64,000 nucleotides of DNA from Desarmillaria ectypa (GCA_030407005.1 JAUDYN010000008.1:868001-932000), one strand, 5' to 3'; counted from the first letter of the stretch, positions 35,455 through 47,746 are shown. The notes: generated by a model from the letters alone, not told the origin. Made by a program: numbers and translations.

Positions 35455-36885
35455 ATGAAGGTCATCATCATCGGCGGCGGTATTGGCGGTCTCGCTACCT
35501 ATCACGCTCTGCACACATACCTACCATCGAATGTCTCCATCAAAGTCTACGAGTCCTACCAGAGTCCAAATACAGCAACATCCGGCATCGGCGGTGGTAT
35601 TGGCATCGTCCCTAATGGTCGACGCGCTCTCAACGCCATTTCACCGGCTTCCGTGCTCTATCTTAGAGCACACGGCAACGTATGCCCCTACTTTGTTGTC
35701 CGAAACCAAAACGGAACCACGCTAGGCCGGCTTGGAGGTCAGGATGATAGGATTCTGCTCCCTAGGGCATCAATGCATGAAAGTCTTCTACTGGGAATCC
35801 CGGACGGCGTAGCAGAATGGGGGCGAAAGGCGGTAGATGTGAAAGAGATGGCGGACGCTGCTCAAGTTGTCTTTGAAGATGGCACGGTAGAAACATGCGA
35901 CCTCGTCATTGGCGCCGACGGCGTCAAGAGCATATGCAGACAGGCGCTCTTTGGCAAAGAGGCCTACCAAGCTCAATACGAGTACGTCTCTTCTTTAAGT
36001 AATCTCTCGTACTCTCCTAAACGTATATTCAGCGGCCTGACCGGTGTCGGTGGATTTGCTCCCTTCGTGTCACTCACACCTGCCCTCCAAAGCGGCATAA
36101 AGGCCGACCAGGCGTCCATGACATTCAGCCGCAACGGATTCTTTGGTTATGCTCTTTCCTTGCCTGCAAGCACCCCTGTCAATGAACAGCAAGTGATGTT
36201 CTGGTCCACGTACGCGACCGATACACCTCCACCTCGCGATCTGCCTTCAGAAGACATACGCACCATCCTCATGCAAAAACACGACTCGTGGAGGTCCCCT
36301 TATACAGGTGCATTCCGTCAGATTATCGACGCTGCATCCCAACCCACTGCTACGGACTCCCGCTTCACGAAATGGCTCGTCTTACCTCGCTACGAAATTC
36401 CACACTTACCACACTGGACATCCCTCCATGGCACAGCGCTGGGACCATCAGCCGGTGCTGCTAGGATCATCCTCATGGGCGATGCAGCTCACGCAGCCTC
36501 GCCTGATTCTGGGCAGGGTGCGTCAATGGCATTTGAAGACGCCCAAATGCTGGGCCTACTACTCCGCCATTACCTACCCGACTCTGAGCCACTTCCCAAA
36601 GTTGCCAAGGCATATGAGGATATGAGGATCCCCCGTGTAAGAAGGATCCTTAGATTGGGAAGACGCCAGGCGGATGGGAAGCGTGAGATCAGTTGGTTTA
36701 AAGCGTCAGTTAGAGATTTAATACTTTGGATTCTGTGTACGCTCTTCTCGCTCTTCCTTTCATCTTCTCGATCTGATTCTGTCGCTTCAGGTCATCTGCC
36801 ACTTCGCGCTCTGCTATGGCTGAATCCAACTCATCTATACGATGTCGAGAAGGAGGTGGCGGAATATCTTGCAGCTACGACCTAA
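35455..36885 (+). CDS. FAD-dependent monooxygenase (salicylate hydroxylase-like fold)
   Basis: Two exons, 35455-35981 and 36033-36885; 459 aa. The N-terminal dinucleotide-binding motif is VIIIGGGIGGLATYHAL. The middle motif CDLVIGADGVKS (DG motif) and the C-terminal FAD motif ILMGDAAHAASPDSGQGAS are intact. Together these define group A flavoprotein monooxygenases that hydroxylate aromatic or polyketide-type substrates with NAD(P)H and O2. A hydrophobic stretch near residue 420 (RDLILWILCTLFSLFLS) may tether it to a membrane. The 51-nt intron has no stop and keeps frame, so retention would add 17 residues. A 5'-related pseudogene lies downstream at 37555-37950. Confidence 0.92.
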   Translation: MKVIIIGGGIGGLATYHALHTYLPSNVSIKVYESYQSPNTATSGIGGGIGIVPNGRRALNAISPASVLYLRAHGNVCPYFVVRNQNGTTLGRLGGQDDRILLPRASMHESLLLGIPDGVAEWGRKAVDVKEMADAAQVVFEDGTVETCDLVIGADGVKSICRQALFGKEAYQAQYEYVSSLSNLSYSPKRIFSGLTGVGGFAPFVSLTPALQSGIKADQASMTFSRNGFFGYALSLPASTPVNEQQVMFWSTYATDTPPPRDLPSEDIRTILMQKHDSWRSPYTGAFRQIIDAASQPTATDSRFTKWLVLPRYEIPHLPHWTSLHGTALGPSAGAARIILMGDAAHAASPDSGQGASMAFEDAQMLGLLLRHYLPDSEPLPKVAKAYEDMRIPRVRRILRLGRRQADGKREISWFKASVRDLILWILCTLFSLFLSSSRSDSVASGHLPLRALLWLNPTHLYDVEKEVAEYLAATT

Positions 36886-37554
36886 TGAATGACTTGCGTG
36901 GTTGGAGCCAGTACCGTAACATTGTTTTGTACGATAAACCCTTTCTGAAAGGTTCGCACATCGATATACTCTTCGTCCAGGCTGAGCTACTTTGCATACA
37001 CACGAATTCTAGCCAAGCACCGCGTTGTCCGTGTATCTTGTGTCTACACAGAGTGTTCACGGTCCTGTCGATAAAGCCTCAAGTCATAACCCGAAGACTG
37101 AGCAGCATCGATGAATATATACATTTCATCCCAAAGCTAGAACCGTTCTCTTGTATAATCGATGACGGTCCGTCCAAACGTGGATCATGCTCAACGTCAC
37201 AGCACGCGTTGCACTCTTCCTCAGACGTATCAGAACGCACTAGTTGACTCCATCATAATTCCATGCGCCAATAAGTAGCCTGCACACCCGTTCTCTGATA
37301 CGAGTATGAAGGTTATTGTTAGGAATATGCCGAAATCAGGATATGGGAGCGCGAGGCGAGAAGGGATGATCAAAGCGAGGTAGGATGTGTTAAAAAAGAT
37401 GTATGTCTTTGGAAATAGAATGGATTCTGGCGAGGGTTCGTGAGATGACATCGTATTCTAGTATTGGCAAGAAGAATAGAGGAAGTGAGAGAAAATACGG
37501 GCGAGTCACTGCTAGTACAAGCATGTGTTGACTCATGCACCGGATCAGTGGATA
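36886..37554. other. Intergenic between the monooxygenase and its pseudogene
   Basis: No supported coding sequence, LTR or repeat. This is the 3' flank of the intact gene. Confidence 0.5.
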
Positions 37555-37950
37555 CTCGATATCCGCTGGCGGCGGTATCGCTACCTACCACGTCTTGCAC
37601 AACCTAACTCTCCTCGAATGTCTCCATCAAAGCCTACGAATCCTATCCGAGTCCCAATGCCAAAGTCGGTGGCGATATTGGAATCGTCCTCAACGGCCTT
37701 CGCGCTTCACCGGCCTCTGTGTTCTACCTAAGGACTCACGGCAATTCTTCTCCACACTTTGTTTTCCGCGCACCATCTCATCATCGGTGTAGATGGTATC
37801 AAGAGTATATACAGACAGGCGTTCTTTGTCAAAGAGGCCTATCAGGCTCAATACATGTACGTCAGATCTTTACTCTATCGTACCTTCCTCTCAACGTATA
37901 TTCAGTTGAATGGGTTTCTACAGCGCCGGAGGCAGAAGGAATCTTAAAGC
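37555..37950 (+). pseudogene. Truncated FAD monooxygenase pseudogene
   Basis: The DNA is clearly homologous to the intact gene at 35455. A GGCGGCGGTAT dinucleotide-fold stretch is at about 37566, a block resembling ATGTCTCCATCAAAG follows at about 37618, then the CCGGCCTCTGTGTTCTACCT region. The sequence then skips to the part matching GADGVKS-IYRQAFFVKEAYQAQY and the intron. Some 180 bp corresponding to the middle of exon 1 is missing, frames are broken, and homology stops shortly after the intron acceptor, so the C-terminal two-thirds are absent. It cannot encode a working enzyme. Confidence 0.85.
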
Positions 37951-38149
37951 CTTGAATAATACGGCCATTAAGCTGGGGATAATTTGAAAGGCGCGACTCT
38001 ACCCGGTTGCAGGTATAATAAGCCTCATGTGACCGATGTCATATCATCCCCGACGGTATCGTCTACTTCGCAAGTCATTAGCATACAATGCTATAAATTC
38101 AATTATGCGAGAGGAGGGCGATTCCCACTGTAATGGCTTCGCTTTCGCA

Positions 38150-38987
38150 CCATTTAACTCTTCGCCAAAGCAGTGGAGAGGGTTCAGTCAGTCGCCGTAT
38201 CCCGAATCGGAGTCCATCAATGATCGACTACGATGTCGATGCAGATTGATTGGATTTGCTCTTCAAATTTAGTATATACCCAGTCTCCTTTGGAACGCTT
38301 GGCAACATTTCAGTATAGAATTTTGGAACAAACTCCCCCCAAGTCCTAATCGAAGAACTATCCCTAGACACATTCCAACGACAACCTACCCATTCCTTTG
38401 TACCCGTGAAGCATTCAAGATTTTCAAGAACAAGGCCCCTCCCGGCGGGCAACTTTGTACCCATATTAACATCAGTGTGCCTGACTGTGTTACTATACTG
38501 TTCGCTTATAAGCATCTGCAGGTAATGCTCGAACAGATATGGCTGCAAGGCTTCCCAAAGGAACTCTTCAGCCCGATGGTAGAATAACACCAGAGGCTAT
38601 GATTGCTGTCCAACATGTTGCTGTTGGGATTTTGCTGGAAAGTTCTAGAAGGAGCAATCCGGCATCATGCCGAGAGTCGATGAGTAAGCAAGAGAGTCGT
38701 AGAAAGTTATAGTACATTCTAGATTCTAGTGCGAAGTAGTATAAATATGAGCTCTGTAGGAGCCATAGAACAACAATTCCTTTACATCTGGCTTTACCAG
38801 CCTGGAGTCTACCCTGCGCAACACCCAGGATTCCAACAGTTGCCAATACCACTGTTCACCTTGCTACCTTACCTAATGACGTGACTGTCCTCGAGATGAA
38901 CACCATGTACGTGATATCCCCACAATTTCAGTATTGCAAGCGCCAACAAGGCCAATACACGCGCCCTTCATCGGGCGAGGACGATAA
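38150..38987 (+). pseudogene. Short-chain dehydrogenase pseudogene (unit 1 copy)
   Basis: The sequence aligns with the intact SDR at 50733-51729, starting at the end of its exon 1 (CTTCGCCAAA, about 38160) and ending at the shared GGGCGAGGA C-terminal codons (about 38984). Exon 1 with the cofactor motif is missing. The region equivalent to exon 4, including the catalytic Tyr/Lys segment, is largely deleted after the GGCGGGC at about 38446, and a 217-bp solo LTR interrupts exon 5. The position beside phytochrome 1 mirrors that of the intact SDR beside phytochrome 2. Confidence 0.88.
38622..38838 (+). mobile_element. Solo LTR with perfect 5-bp target duplication
   Basis: The 217-bp element starts TGTTGGGATTTT and ends GATTCCAACA, giving TGTTGG/CCAACA inverted ends as in Copia-type LTRs. 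It is flanked by GTTGC at 38617-38621 and again at 38839-38843. Removing one GTTGC and the LTR restores SDR homology. Compared with the related LTR at 47248-47746 it lacks about 280 bp between two CTGTA repeats. Confidence 0.92.
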
Positions 38988-39190
38988 TACAGACAAAGGT
39001 TTTAATCGCTATTTGTTATTATGTAGACGTTGATACTATTTCGCGTTCCATGCAAAGAATGTAGGGACGCAATGCATGACCAATTTAAATATGCTAGAAA
39101 TACGGACCTTCCGTCCCCACAAACCCAAAGGGTAGAATAATAGAAAGAAGCGAGTAGTGCTACAACAATAATTCAAGACAGCGCTCTGCA

Positions 39191-40878
39191 TCATGAACTC
39201 TGACTGCTAGATGCCAGGTCATCCACGGGTAGATTCTCCCGGAGCCACCCACCACTCTCCCAATTACAACCGGGCCGATACACGTCTCGCTGACGCTGGC
39301 ATACATCAGTCACACCGGAAAGAATCACACCCAGTCTTTTGAAGTCGATAGGCTTCAGTATCCATCCGTCCATACCACACTTCAACAGCTTATCCCGTTG
39401 CTGTTCAAAAAGAGACGCAGATACAGCGAACATAGGAATGCGCCCATTCAACCGATGTGATAGCCGAAGGGTTGATACTGGTGATTCTGCCTCAACTGCT
39501 CGTATTTTCTCTGTTGCTTCAAACCCATTCAGAATGGGCATGTTGAGATCCATCAACACGCAATCAAAGTCGCGATCCGCCTTCACGATGTCAAGACCTT
39601 CCTGTCCATTCATAGTATTGACGACGGTATGACCATCGAGTTTCAGTCGCTTTGCGAGCAATTTTTGATTAATAATGTTGTCCTGTATGAATCTCAGCAT
39701 AAAGTTCATTGAACATAACCAGACGTCGTACCTCTACAATCAAAACTCGCATTTGGGATGGAGCACGTTTCTGTGAAGAGCCCAGCTCCGCGGAAGCCAA
39801 AGGACGGCTTCCATGGGTAGATCTGGCAACAGTGCCCGGACGAAGATTAGCGCTGGGCGTATTTATATTTTCGTCCATTTTGATGGGTCGAACGGGGACT
39901 TGGGACCCAACGACTTCGAACGTTCCCTCACTCTGTTTCCTCGAAGGAATATTTGAGAAACCGTCGATCTTTCGCTCGTCCTCCAATGAAGGCGATGACT
40001 TCTGCGACGAAGATTTCGGTCCCATATGATTCGATGATATGGCTTCAACCAGTGAATCGATCTCGTTGCCAGAGTTGATGCTGGGAGGGCGAGAACGAAT
40101 ACGAAGCGAGTCTGAGGACGATGCTCGAGAGGAGCTCGATAAGGGGTTCGCTTTCCCTGTGTAAAAGGAAAGTGGGATGAGGAAGGAGAATCGGCTGCCT
40201 TGTTCAACCCTAGAGTCAACTCGAAGCTGTCCACCCAGCTGTTCGACGATATGGGCAACCATTGCCAGGCCCAGCCCTACAATAGATATTGAGCAATGAA
40301 ACAAATTCAAAAAATGGACAGTAATTACCGACACCAGCATCTGTACCAGTTTTAGGCTGCGATGTTTCTACCTGTTCGAATTCTCGAAAGATATTTTCAA
40401 GCATCTCTTGCTGTATGCCGCATCCGGTGTCTGCCACCACAATCTCCACCACCGTCTGCTGCGGGTTACGCAGACCAACAGGTTCTTGTGTTGGTACACA
40501 GCACACTGTGATGGACCCTTCCGCCGTGTATTTCACTGTACCAAAATAAGAGAAATGCGAGAAACCGTGACAATTGACACGTACAAGCGTTCGCCGTGAG
40601 GTTCTGGACCACAGTCTGAATCTTCCTAGCGTCACCAATAACTTCTTTTGGACTTTCAGATATATCTAGAATGAAGTCGATAGACTGTCGTTGGGCCTCG
40701 CTTCTGTACGGGCTGATCGCCTCCTCGATGGCTGCAGGTAGATTGAAGAGTAGATTGAAAGATGTCTCGTTCCCGCTCTCTAGTCTTGTGAGGTCCTACA
40801 CTGATGATCAGACACAGATACTATAGAGAACATAGACACTGCGAACCAACAAGTCATTGATAGTGAAGAGTAAATTCT
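39191..40878. repeat. Near-identical tract shared with 51950-53637 (phytochrome 3' half)
   Basis: Offset is 12759 bp throughout with no indel. About five single-base differences were seen by eye (near 39227, two near 39888, near 39952 and near 40168). The tract covers exons 15-19 with their introns and ends abruptly at 40878, after which the intron is clearly diverged. At the other end the identity breaks off at the stop codon. Confidence 0.9.
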
Positions 40879-43800
40879 TGACGAGGGGATCAGAATAGCC
40901 TTTGGTCAATGGAATGATGAATAACATGCCTTCGATGCAGAGTGCGACTGACTCAAGTTATCGCGCGTTTCTTCATCCAGTGGTCCATTCAACGCCATTT
41001 CGAGATAGCTGGTCAAGAATAAGGCGAGGATCGCGGAAGAAAGAGCAGGAAGCTCACTTAATGATATGGTTTAGAGGAGTCCGCACTGAGCTATGTTTTA
41101 TATGGTTGTTCGTGCTTGAATGTTGCCCACTTACCTTCGTGTGAAGCATTCGACAACAGCAAGTTCGTCAAATTATTCGTCTGCAACGCGCTCTCCTTCT
41201 GCCTCCACACCTCAATGAACTAGAACGAGCGAGACTCAGCTCAAGCGTGATAAAAATGAGTTTTAGCAAACCTTTCCGTAAACCAAGGCCAGAACACCGG
41301 CAGTCTCTAGCTGTTCATCCGTCCATGCTCTACTTCTTCCAGCGACAGTTTCCGACCACATCTTGAACGATTTTCTGGGCTCCAATACTGCCTTCGACCC
41401 GTCTCCTTTGAACGGCTTCCCAGCCCAGTGAACATGGCACGGTTGCCCTTTTCGTAGGAATGCAATAAAATCCTTGCCTCCAGTCGACAGAGGGACATAC
41501 ATCAGACCCGCAACTACATCGAGACCTGCATTGATCGGTTTGACACGGCTGCAGTCATGTAAAAGTGACTTACCCGTAGAAATTTTAAGGTCAGGAAAAT
41601 CCAAAGTAACCGCTTGTGATACTTGAATGATCCTGCAAATATAGGTGAGGACGCAGTCACCCAGGAGAGAGACTCGGCTTACCCGAACTGCTTCAGTCTG
41701 AGGTACTCAGCCATGATCAAGATCTCTTGTCCGTGTTCGTTGGCGCCTAGGATCTTCGCGCCGTCGCCGATAACCAAAACGCCAAAATCAGCATCAAACA
41801 AACTGAGCAAACTGTCGAAGTCTGATATGATGTACCCGGTCTAGAATTCTTTTGAGCTTATGAAGGGTAGATACTTGAAAATTTTTACAGGATGGTTCTC
41901 TGAAGCCACTGTGTTGACCTAAGGGTGAGTAAGTCGAAATAGTATGATAAAGCTCTCTTCACGGGTGACTAAGCACGCACAAGTTTCCGAGTGTGCAATC
42001 GTTGAGCGTAGCTGAGCCTTTCAATGTTTCTGGATATGGACTGGCTGAGAAGTTTGAGCATCTCTCGAGTGGGAAGTGATACACGCATCCCACGCGGCCC
42101 GTATGAATGACATGCCACTAAACCCCACAGAGTGCCAAACACCATAATAGACTTGAGCGGGGAGTTAGAGTTGACGATCGTCTCTAGAAGCAACGGACGT
42201 ACAATAGACATCGAAGCCCGAACACCCATGTTGCCGAGATCTGTGAACTAATTAGCATCCTGCATTATACCAGTTCATTTGAAGAGAGGTACATTTGATA
42301 TGAATAGGACTCATAGCGCGCAAGTGGCAATACGTCATATCTAGAGGTTGCTCGAGATCTTCTTTGGATCGGACTACGATCCGAGCTGTCGCTTGGTCCC
42401 GATCGTAAAGAATTCGGACTTTGTCTGTACACAATGAGCCTCCGTCAAGATGATGTAACAAAGACAACTTACTTGTTGCATACAGCTGCCTTGCCTGTAG
42501 GGCACAGTGAATACGAGCTCAGATAAAAAGAAAGAATATTAGCTTACTTGTGCTGGTATATCAGCAGCGGGAAAATGCAAACCCTTGTAAAGATCGTGCG
42601 TCATATTCCAATCGACCAGTTCGGCAACGACCTTCCCATCCCACCGTTCATCAAACTGGTACACGAGAACCCTATGAAACTGCGTCAAGTCCTTGATAAT
42701 ACCAACCGCCACTTTCAAAAACGTTTCCAAATCTTGTGGTTTACTAAGCTGCTCGTTGATCTGAGCCATGATCGCCAAGGCATCCAACATATCACTATCC
42801 CCTGGTATAATTGCGATTTTACCGCGCTGGAATTTCGACTTCACAGAAGTGGTTTCTGAAGGATCTGTCCATGTTAAGCGGCGCAGGCGCTCCAGAGCAG
42901 GAAGCGGCTTGGATCGTGAGGTCGTACTTTCTATAATATCCGCAATGCTCGGGATCCAGGTGTCGTCACCTTCAAGACCTGTAGGCGAGGACAGAGTAGC
43001 TAATGCATCAAGGGAGTTGGTTTCTACAATAAATGGACTGGGGGGAAACGGCTGGAGGGAGGTACGTGGCCCAGGAGTTCGGCTGCCGAGATCCCTGCCT
43101 AAGTTCAGCGGGGCGTCAGTGATATCGCCATCGACCAGCGAAGTTCTGCCGGAACTGTCATTCGAAGTCTCACCTGCGAGGATATTGTCAGATCCCAAAC
43201 CGGGACCATTGCTCGTTGGCGAGACTGATTTCATAGCTTCAGGAAGAGAAACAAGTGGATACAGAGGGTTTAACACATCCACTTCCAGCTCAAATTCCAT
43301 GACAAATAATTTGGAATTTTGTCCCATTGTACCTGGCGGTCTATGCATAGCACACCAACATGTCCATGAACGTCGATCTTCACTTGACGTTCCATCAGAA
43401 TCAGCTACGTCTGAAGGGGTGGTTTTCGTGCCAGGGGCTCCCCAGCCTGATATACGAAAGATGTGTGGAGGGTTATCTCCATCATCCAACGGCTGTGAAT
43501 CTGGCTCAGAAAGGAATTGAAGGTTATTCCAAAGTAAACCAGCTTGTGATTCAGGTAGCGTATCTGTGAAACAGTCCAAGGAGAAGAGATACCGTGGGGA
43601 CAGACCCAGCAGTTCAGTAGAGTTCTAACAATTCTGCCCTCAGTCTCGGTACATTATCAAACGAGAAAGTAACTACCTCAGAAACTTGACGAACAACTAA
43701 GACATCGTCTTGTTCATCCACAACAATGAGTACGCCGAAGCCTTGGACAGCACCAGGAGTTCGAATCGGCTGTAAATTGTTTAGTTTTTGAGGAAATGGG

Positions 43801-44839
43801 GATGTAGAATGAACGTGCTTCATCTTCACAGCGCGTCAGTTTCCCTTCTCTTCCAAGCACAATGTGATGGCCATATTCATCTTGCATTGCCTGAAAGCGA
43901 ACTGTAAAAAGAGGTTCCTCCGAGACCAAAGAGATTTGTGAGCCAGAGTGCGATCCACCATCTTCCGCGGAGGCATTCAGGCCATTGTCATCCCCTAGTG
44001 TTGAGATATCGGGACGCTCCGACACATCTGACGTGCAACCAGGGAATATTTCAGTCCGACTACTGGAAGAATGTAGAGAACCTGATTTATTGGAGTGAGA
44101 AGACAAAGATGGGATTGGACCTAGGTGAACCAGGCCAAGTTCAGAGGGATTGAATAGAAGGGAGGTGGCTTCGGGTATTAAGGAAGTACTTGTTGACGCA
44201 GAAACATCCTGAGTAATGGCAGGAAATGCAGGAAGGTGATGAGGGTTTGACTCTGCGAGATCATCTGAAGTCACCGAAGGGAATGAGGTCGAATGTCCGG
44301 CCCTAGCCGACGAAGAACCGGAAGGATAGCGGGATGAATATTTCATTGGAGAACTTGAAGGTAGAATGCTTTCTGCTGGGAAATGCTGAAATTTTGGTGA
44401 AGTGCCAGAGATTGGCTGGAATTTCTTCTCAGAACGGCGTCTAGCAGACGAGGAGCGGTATGGAGTGGTAATGGCTATACCCTGAGAATGGCGCGAGTGA
44501 TCATTTGAAGGGAGTGTAAATTTGTTGGGATCATAAGCCAGCGTGCTAGTATTAGTCATAGTATCATCTACATACGAGAGTAAACACTGGGACCACTAGA
44601 GCCAAAAAAAAAAAAAACGCACTAGTCCTTCCAACTTCCTCCGCAATCCATCTGGAAAGTTCCGAAGATGATGGCCCACCTACGCCGCTGACGGCGGCAT
44701 GTGAGGTGGCAGGAGGATCTTGTGCCGGTTGTATACCGGTCAGCAGAGATTTGACAGGATAAATGAACGACCTTGAAGGTAAAACTTGCACCTTCGGAGG
44801 ATCCGCTGAGGAACCATTATCCCTGCCGTCGCTGGACAT
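39191..44839 (-). CDS. Fungal phytochrome hybrid histidine kinase 1
   Basis: Nineteen exons on the minus strand from 44839 to 39191, all phases agreeing, 1575 aa. Exon boundaries include 44839-44623, 44567-43819, 43769-43677, 43624-42548 and, last, 39682-39191. A ~310-aa Ser-rich N-terminus precedes a PAS domain with the biliverdin-type Cys in [19 protein letters not shown]. Then come GAF ([29 protein letters not shown]), PHY ([15 protein letters not shown]), the kinase H-box [13 protein letters not shown], an N-box (QNLTANALKYT), DTGCGI, GVGLGLAM, and a receiver with VLIVEDN, phospho-Asp in [10 protein letters not shown] and Lys in ILKPI. It is thus a red/far-red photosensor phosphorelay protein. 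Two introns use GC donors (43818 and 40929). Exons of 22, 28 and 30 nt occur. The start is uncertain; upstream ATGs exist but lose frame. Confidence 0.93.
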
Positions 44840-45589
44840 AGATAGACTGCAGCAAGTTCTACGCACGACTGTGGGAACATACCACCTCCCTCAAGCCCCG
44901 AGTTGCCTTTTGCGGAACATAACCTTGTCAATGTCATCCTGTGAGCGAAACATTTTTTCCTGGAAAAAGTTTTTACTCTAAAGAAAAGCTCAATTCAGTG
45001 CATATATATCGACTTCAATTCTAAAACTTGCCCTTCTGCCTTGTTCGCCTGGCCGGATAGTTTTTTCTCCATACTAGAAACGTTGACTGGTACTAGTGTT
45101 GGGGCCAGACGCTCTTGCATAGGGATGTGCAAGAGGTGGCTGGAACTGTGGAATCTTTGAAAGTACTAAAATTCGCTAGTTATACTATCGTCAACATCAA
45201 CAAATGAATAACAAGGCTCCGGGTCGAACCATATATCATATGCTCGTCGTTGCTTTCAAGACAAGCGGATACATTCGTGAAGGTTCCTATCGATCTTGAT
45301 ATCCGACTCGAAAACTCGAGCTGCTGGATTCATGAGATTTCAGGCATAACTTCATGTCCTTGTCACAGAGTGCCGGGTCCCATTCTAACAATACACCAAA
45401 CGTGGGGGGGTATCGTGTAACGAATATTTGAAATGATGTGACGCCCGTCTTTATGGCTTCAATCGATAATCGTGGGTATTCTAAAGAAGGAACCTGCAGA
45501 GGAACTAGACAGTTATGCACGGTCTGTTTGGAGAGCTGCTTACTGAAAAACCTTATGATGACTATCCACCAGCGCATGTGAACCTACGT
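44840..45589. other. Phytochrome 1 upstream region
   Basis: This includes diverged sequence aligned to the N-terminal coding part of phytochrome 2 (44840-44949), which is frameshifted here. A TATA-like CATATATATC is at 45000-45009 on the way to the minus-strand gene. Beyond 45.0 kb nothing recognisable until the LINE remnant. Confidence 0.5.
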
Positions 45590-46640
45590 CCCCGACTTGT
45601 GGAGTCCATATATGCCGAATCCGGAGATGCCGCTAGGTAAGGATGATGTTATCTTTGATGGGCTGACCGTGGACATACTGGCACAGGCTGATGACATTCT
45701 CCTGCTCGACGTCTGCAATGAAAACTTGATGCTCTGTTAATGTGGTGCTCGACCCACTTTATTGTCGTCAACAGACTAAAACCGTGGTCATGGTATATGG
45801 ACTCTCACCGTTAGCTGTAGTCCCTGAATCCACAGTCGGTGCTGCTCCAGTTGAGTCGTCGACATCAGAGAAATACGTTGGTGTAACATTTCAGGCGCAA
45901 AATGTCGAGGAGCACCACAAGGTGAAAGCTCAAGCAGCTCGATACAGTGGTCGAGTATCATGAACCTTCAAGATAAGACCAGACGGCCGATGCCCGCCTA
46001 GGTAAAGCTGCTTTACAATGCACATGTCGATTGCTATCTACCCCGCGTCTGCGAGATAATTCCAGATGCAGTAGATGTCAACATTGAACCGCTAGTCGAT
46101 ATCCAAAAGCATTTCTTGCGACGCATCCTCCACCTGGGAAAAAGATTAATGAGTATTCCGCTACATTCTGAGACTGGAATCATACCACTTCGCTCACACC
46201 GATTCCTGGCTACCCCAAATATCTCCTAAATAACGATTCTGACAAATATGTCAAGGCGGTTCTTGAAAGCAGTCGAGCCCTCGCGATGGAGGGGAAATCG
46301 TCCTAGTTCAAAGATGTCAAAATTGTTGGCTCATGGTTGAAATGCGACTTGGAACCAATAGAGAAGTACAGAAAGGAAGTTGAAAGATTAATGCAGAGAG
46401 GGGTATTGAACGAGACTGGGGGATTGAAAAAGCTGTACCTCCTCCATAGATGTAAGGACTCGCACGAGCAAAGGAAGGAGAAGGCTCCAGTTACGGTTGG
46501 TTTGAAAATGTGAAATTACCTTGAGACCCAAACACAGAAACACCGAGACGTAGTGGTTTTACGGCGGGCTCCACCTAGTACCGCTGATCGCGAAAATCAG
46601 CTGTGTCGATTGAGAGTCCGACAAACTAAAAAAAATAAGT
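45590..46640 (+). mobile_element. LINE-type non-LTR retrotransposon remnant (RT C-terminal part)
   Basis: Broken plus-strand frames resemble the reverse transcriptase and C-terminal region of mushroom LINEs. A palm-like segment with AQADDILLLD is at about 45660-45710. KYVGVTFQAQN is at about 45870. LLYNAHVDCYLPRVCEI then FLRRILHLGKRLMSIPLHSE and TGIIPLRSHRF are at 46010-46205. A late LYLLHRCKDSHEQRKEKAP segment is near 46435. Several stops and frameshifts are present. No 5' end, no poly-A tail and no target duplication were identified. Confidence 0.8.
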
Positions 46641-47247
46641 CCGAAGGGTGGAATTGAAGCCGCGGAAATCAGGTTCCAACGTAGCACGTGGGTCTATATA
46701 CAAGCCGGCGAGTGTTACGGAGATGGAGAAGGATGAGAATGTCCATGGCAGATTTTCGAATCGGAATGGAAAGGACTTGTATCCGGCACGTACTACGCTC
46801 GGCCAGTCGGTCGGTAGTTCGTTTCTCGATTCGACACCCATCAAGAGTGCGCAACATGGTCCTTACCGTCCGGTGAACACTATGGTTATAGTATGATATT
46901 CCCCGCATGTTTATCCTGAAAGGATATCGATGATTCAGCCCGTAAATGGGAATGTTATAGAAATAGGGTCCAGTAGTGCTGGCGCGCGACACCACAGCTC
47001 TACTGGATCTAATACCTAGTCACCATATATTGACTCGGGCTAACTGGACATCGCGCCAGCTCGCACAGCCACAGGGTCATCAACATTCCACACGTCCACG
47101 GACAGGGCAACCAAGGATCGGTGCGACGGTGCGACCTGGACTGACGATTACACTGGTACTTCCAACGGGTAGTTGCATTCGTCCCATATTCGTCCATTTT
47201 CTGTCGCTCAACATTTTGGGATTCTAGAAAATTGCGGGCGCCCGATA
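46641..47247. other. Spacer without recognised feature
   Basis: Overlapping short frames on both strands (for example minus 46669-46995), none recognisable. It lies between the LINE remnant and the LTR. Confidence 0.4.
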
Positions 47248-47746
47248 TGTTGGGATTTTGCTGGAAAGTTCTAGAAGGAGCAATCCGGCATCATGCCGAG
47301 AGTCGATGAGTAAGCACGAGAGGAGTAGAAAGTTGTAGATTCTAGTGCGAAGTAATATAAATATGAGCTCTGTATGTTGAAGATGCGCTCAGCCGCATCC
47401 GGCAATCCGGCAATCGGAGCAACGTTGAAGCGCGCGAACCTTCGCGCACCTTCTCCTTGACTCGATCGCCTGTCTGCTCACTCAGACATGGACACTAGTA
47501 GATAATAGTATATTCTAGAAGTACCCACCTTGTAGTATATATACCGGGCAGACCAGCCCACCATTAATATAGATTAATATTCTCCCCCACCTCTCTCACA
47601 CGGTCAAGTCTCGTAGTTTACCACTGCACTCATAACCTCTATTTCACACTCTTTTACAACACTGTAGGAGCCATAAAATAACAGTTTCTTTACATCTGGC
47701 TTTACCAGCCTGGAGTCTACCCTGCGCAACACCTAGGATTCCAACA
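47248..47746 (+). mobile_element. Full-length LTR of the same family as the solo LTR at 38622
   Basis: The 499-bp element starts TGTTGGGATTTTGCTGGAAA and ends GGATTCCAACA, matching both ends of 38622-38838. The middle about 280 bp is present here, including GCGCTCAGCCGCATCCGG. No internal retrotransposon sequence is attached. Flanking 5-mers (CGATA and GACTA) do not match, so either one side has been lost or the LTR was separated by recombination. Confidence 0.8.

Noticed and set aside
38150..38987. Functional SDR with unusual exons
   Set aside because: The cofactor-binding exon and the catalytic Tyr/Lys segment are absent and an LTR interrupts the remainder.
42768..43520. 250-codon plus-strand frame inside phytochrome 1
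   Set aside because: Antisense shadow of the GAF-containing exon; the opposite strand carries the conserved domain and the matching paralog.
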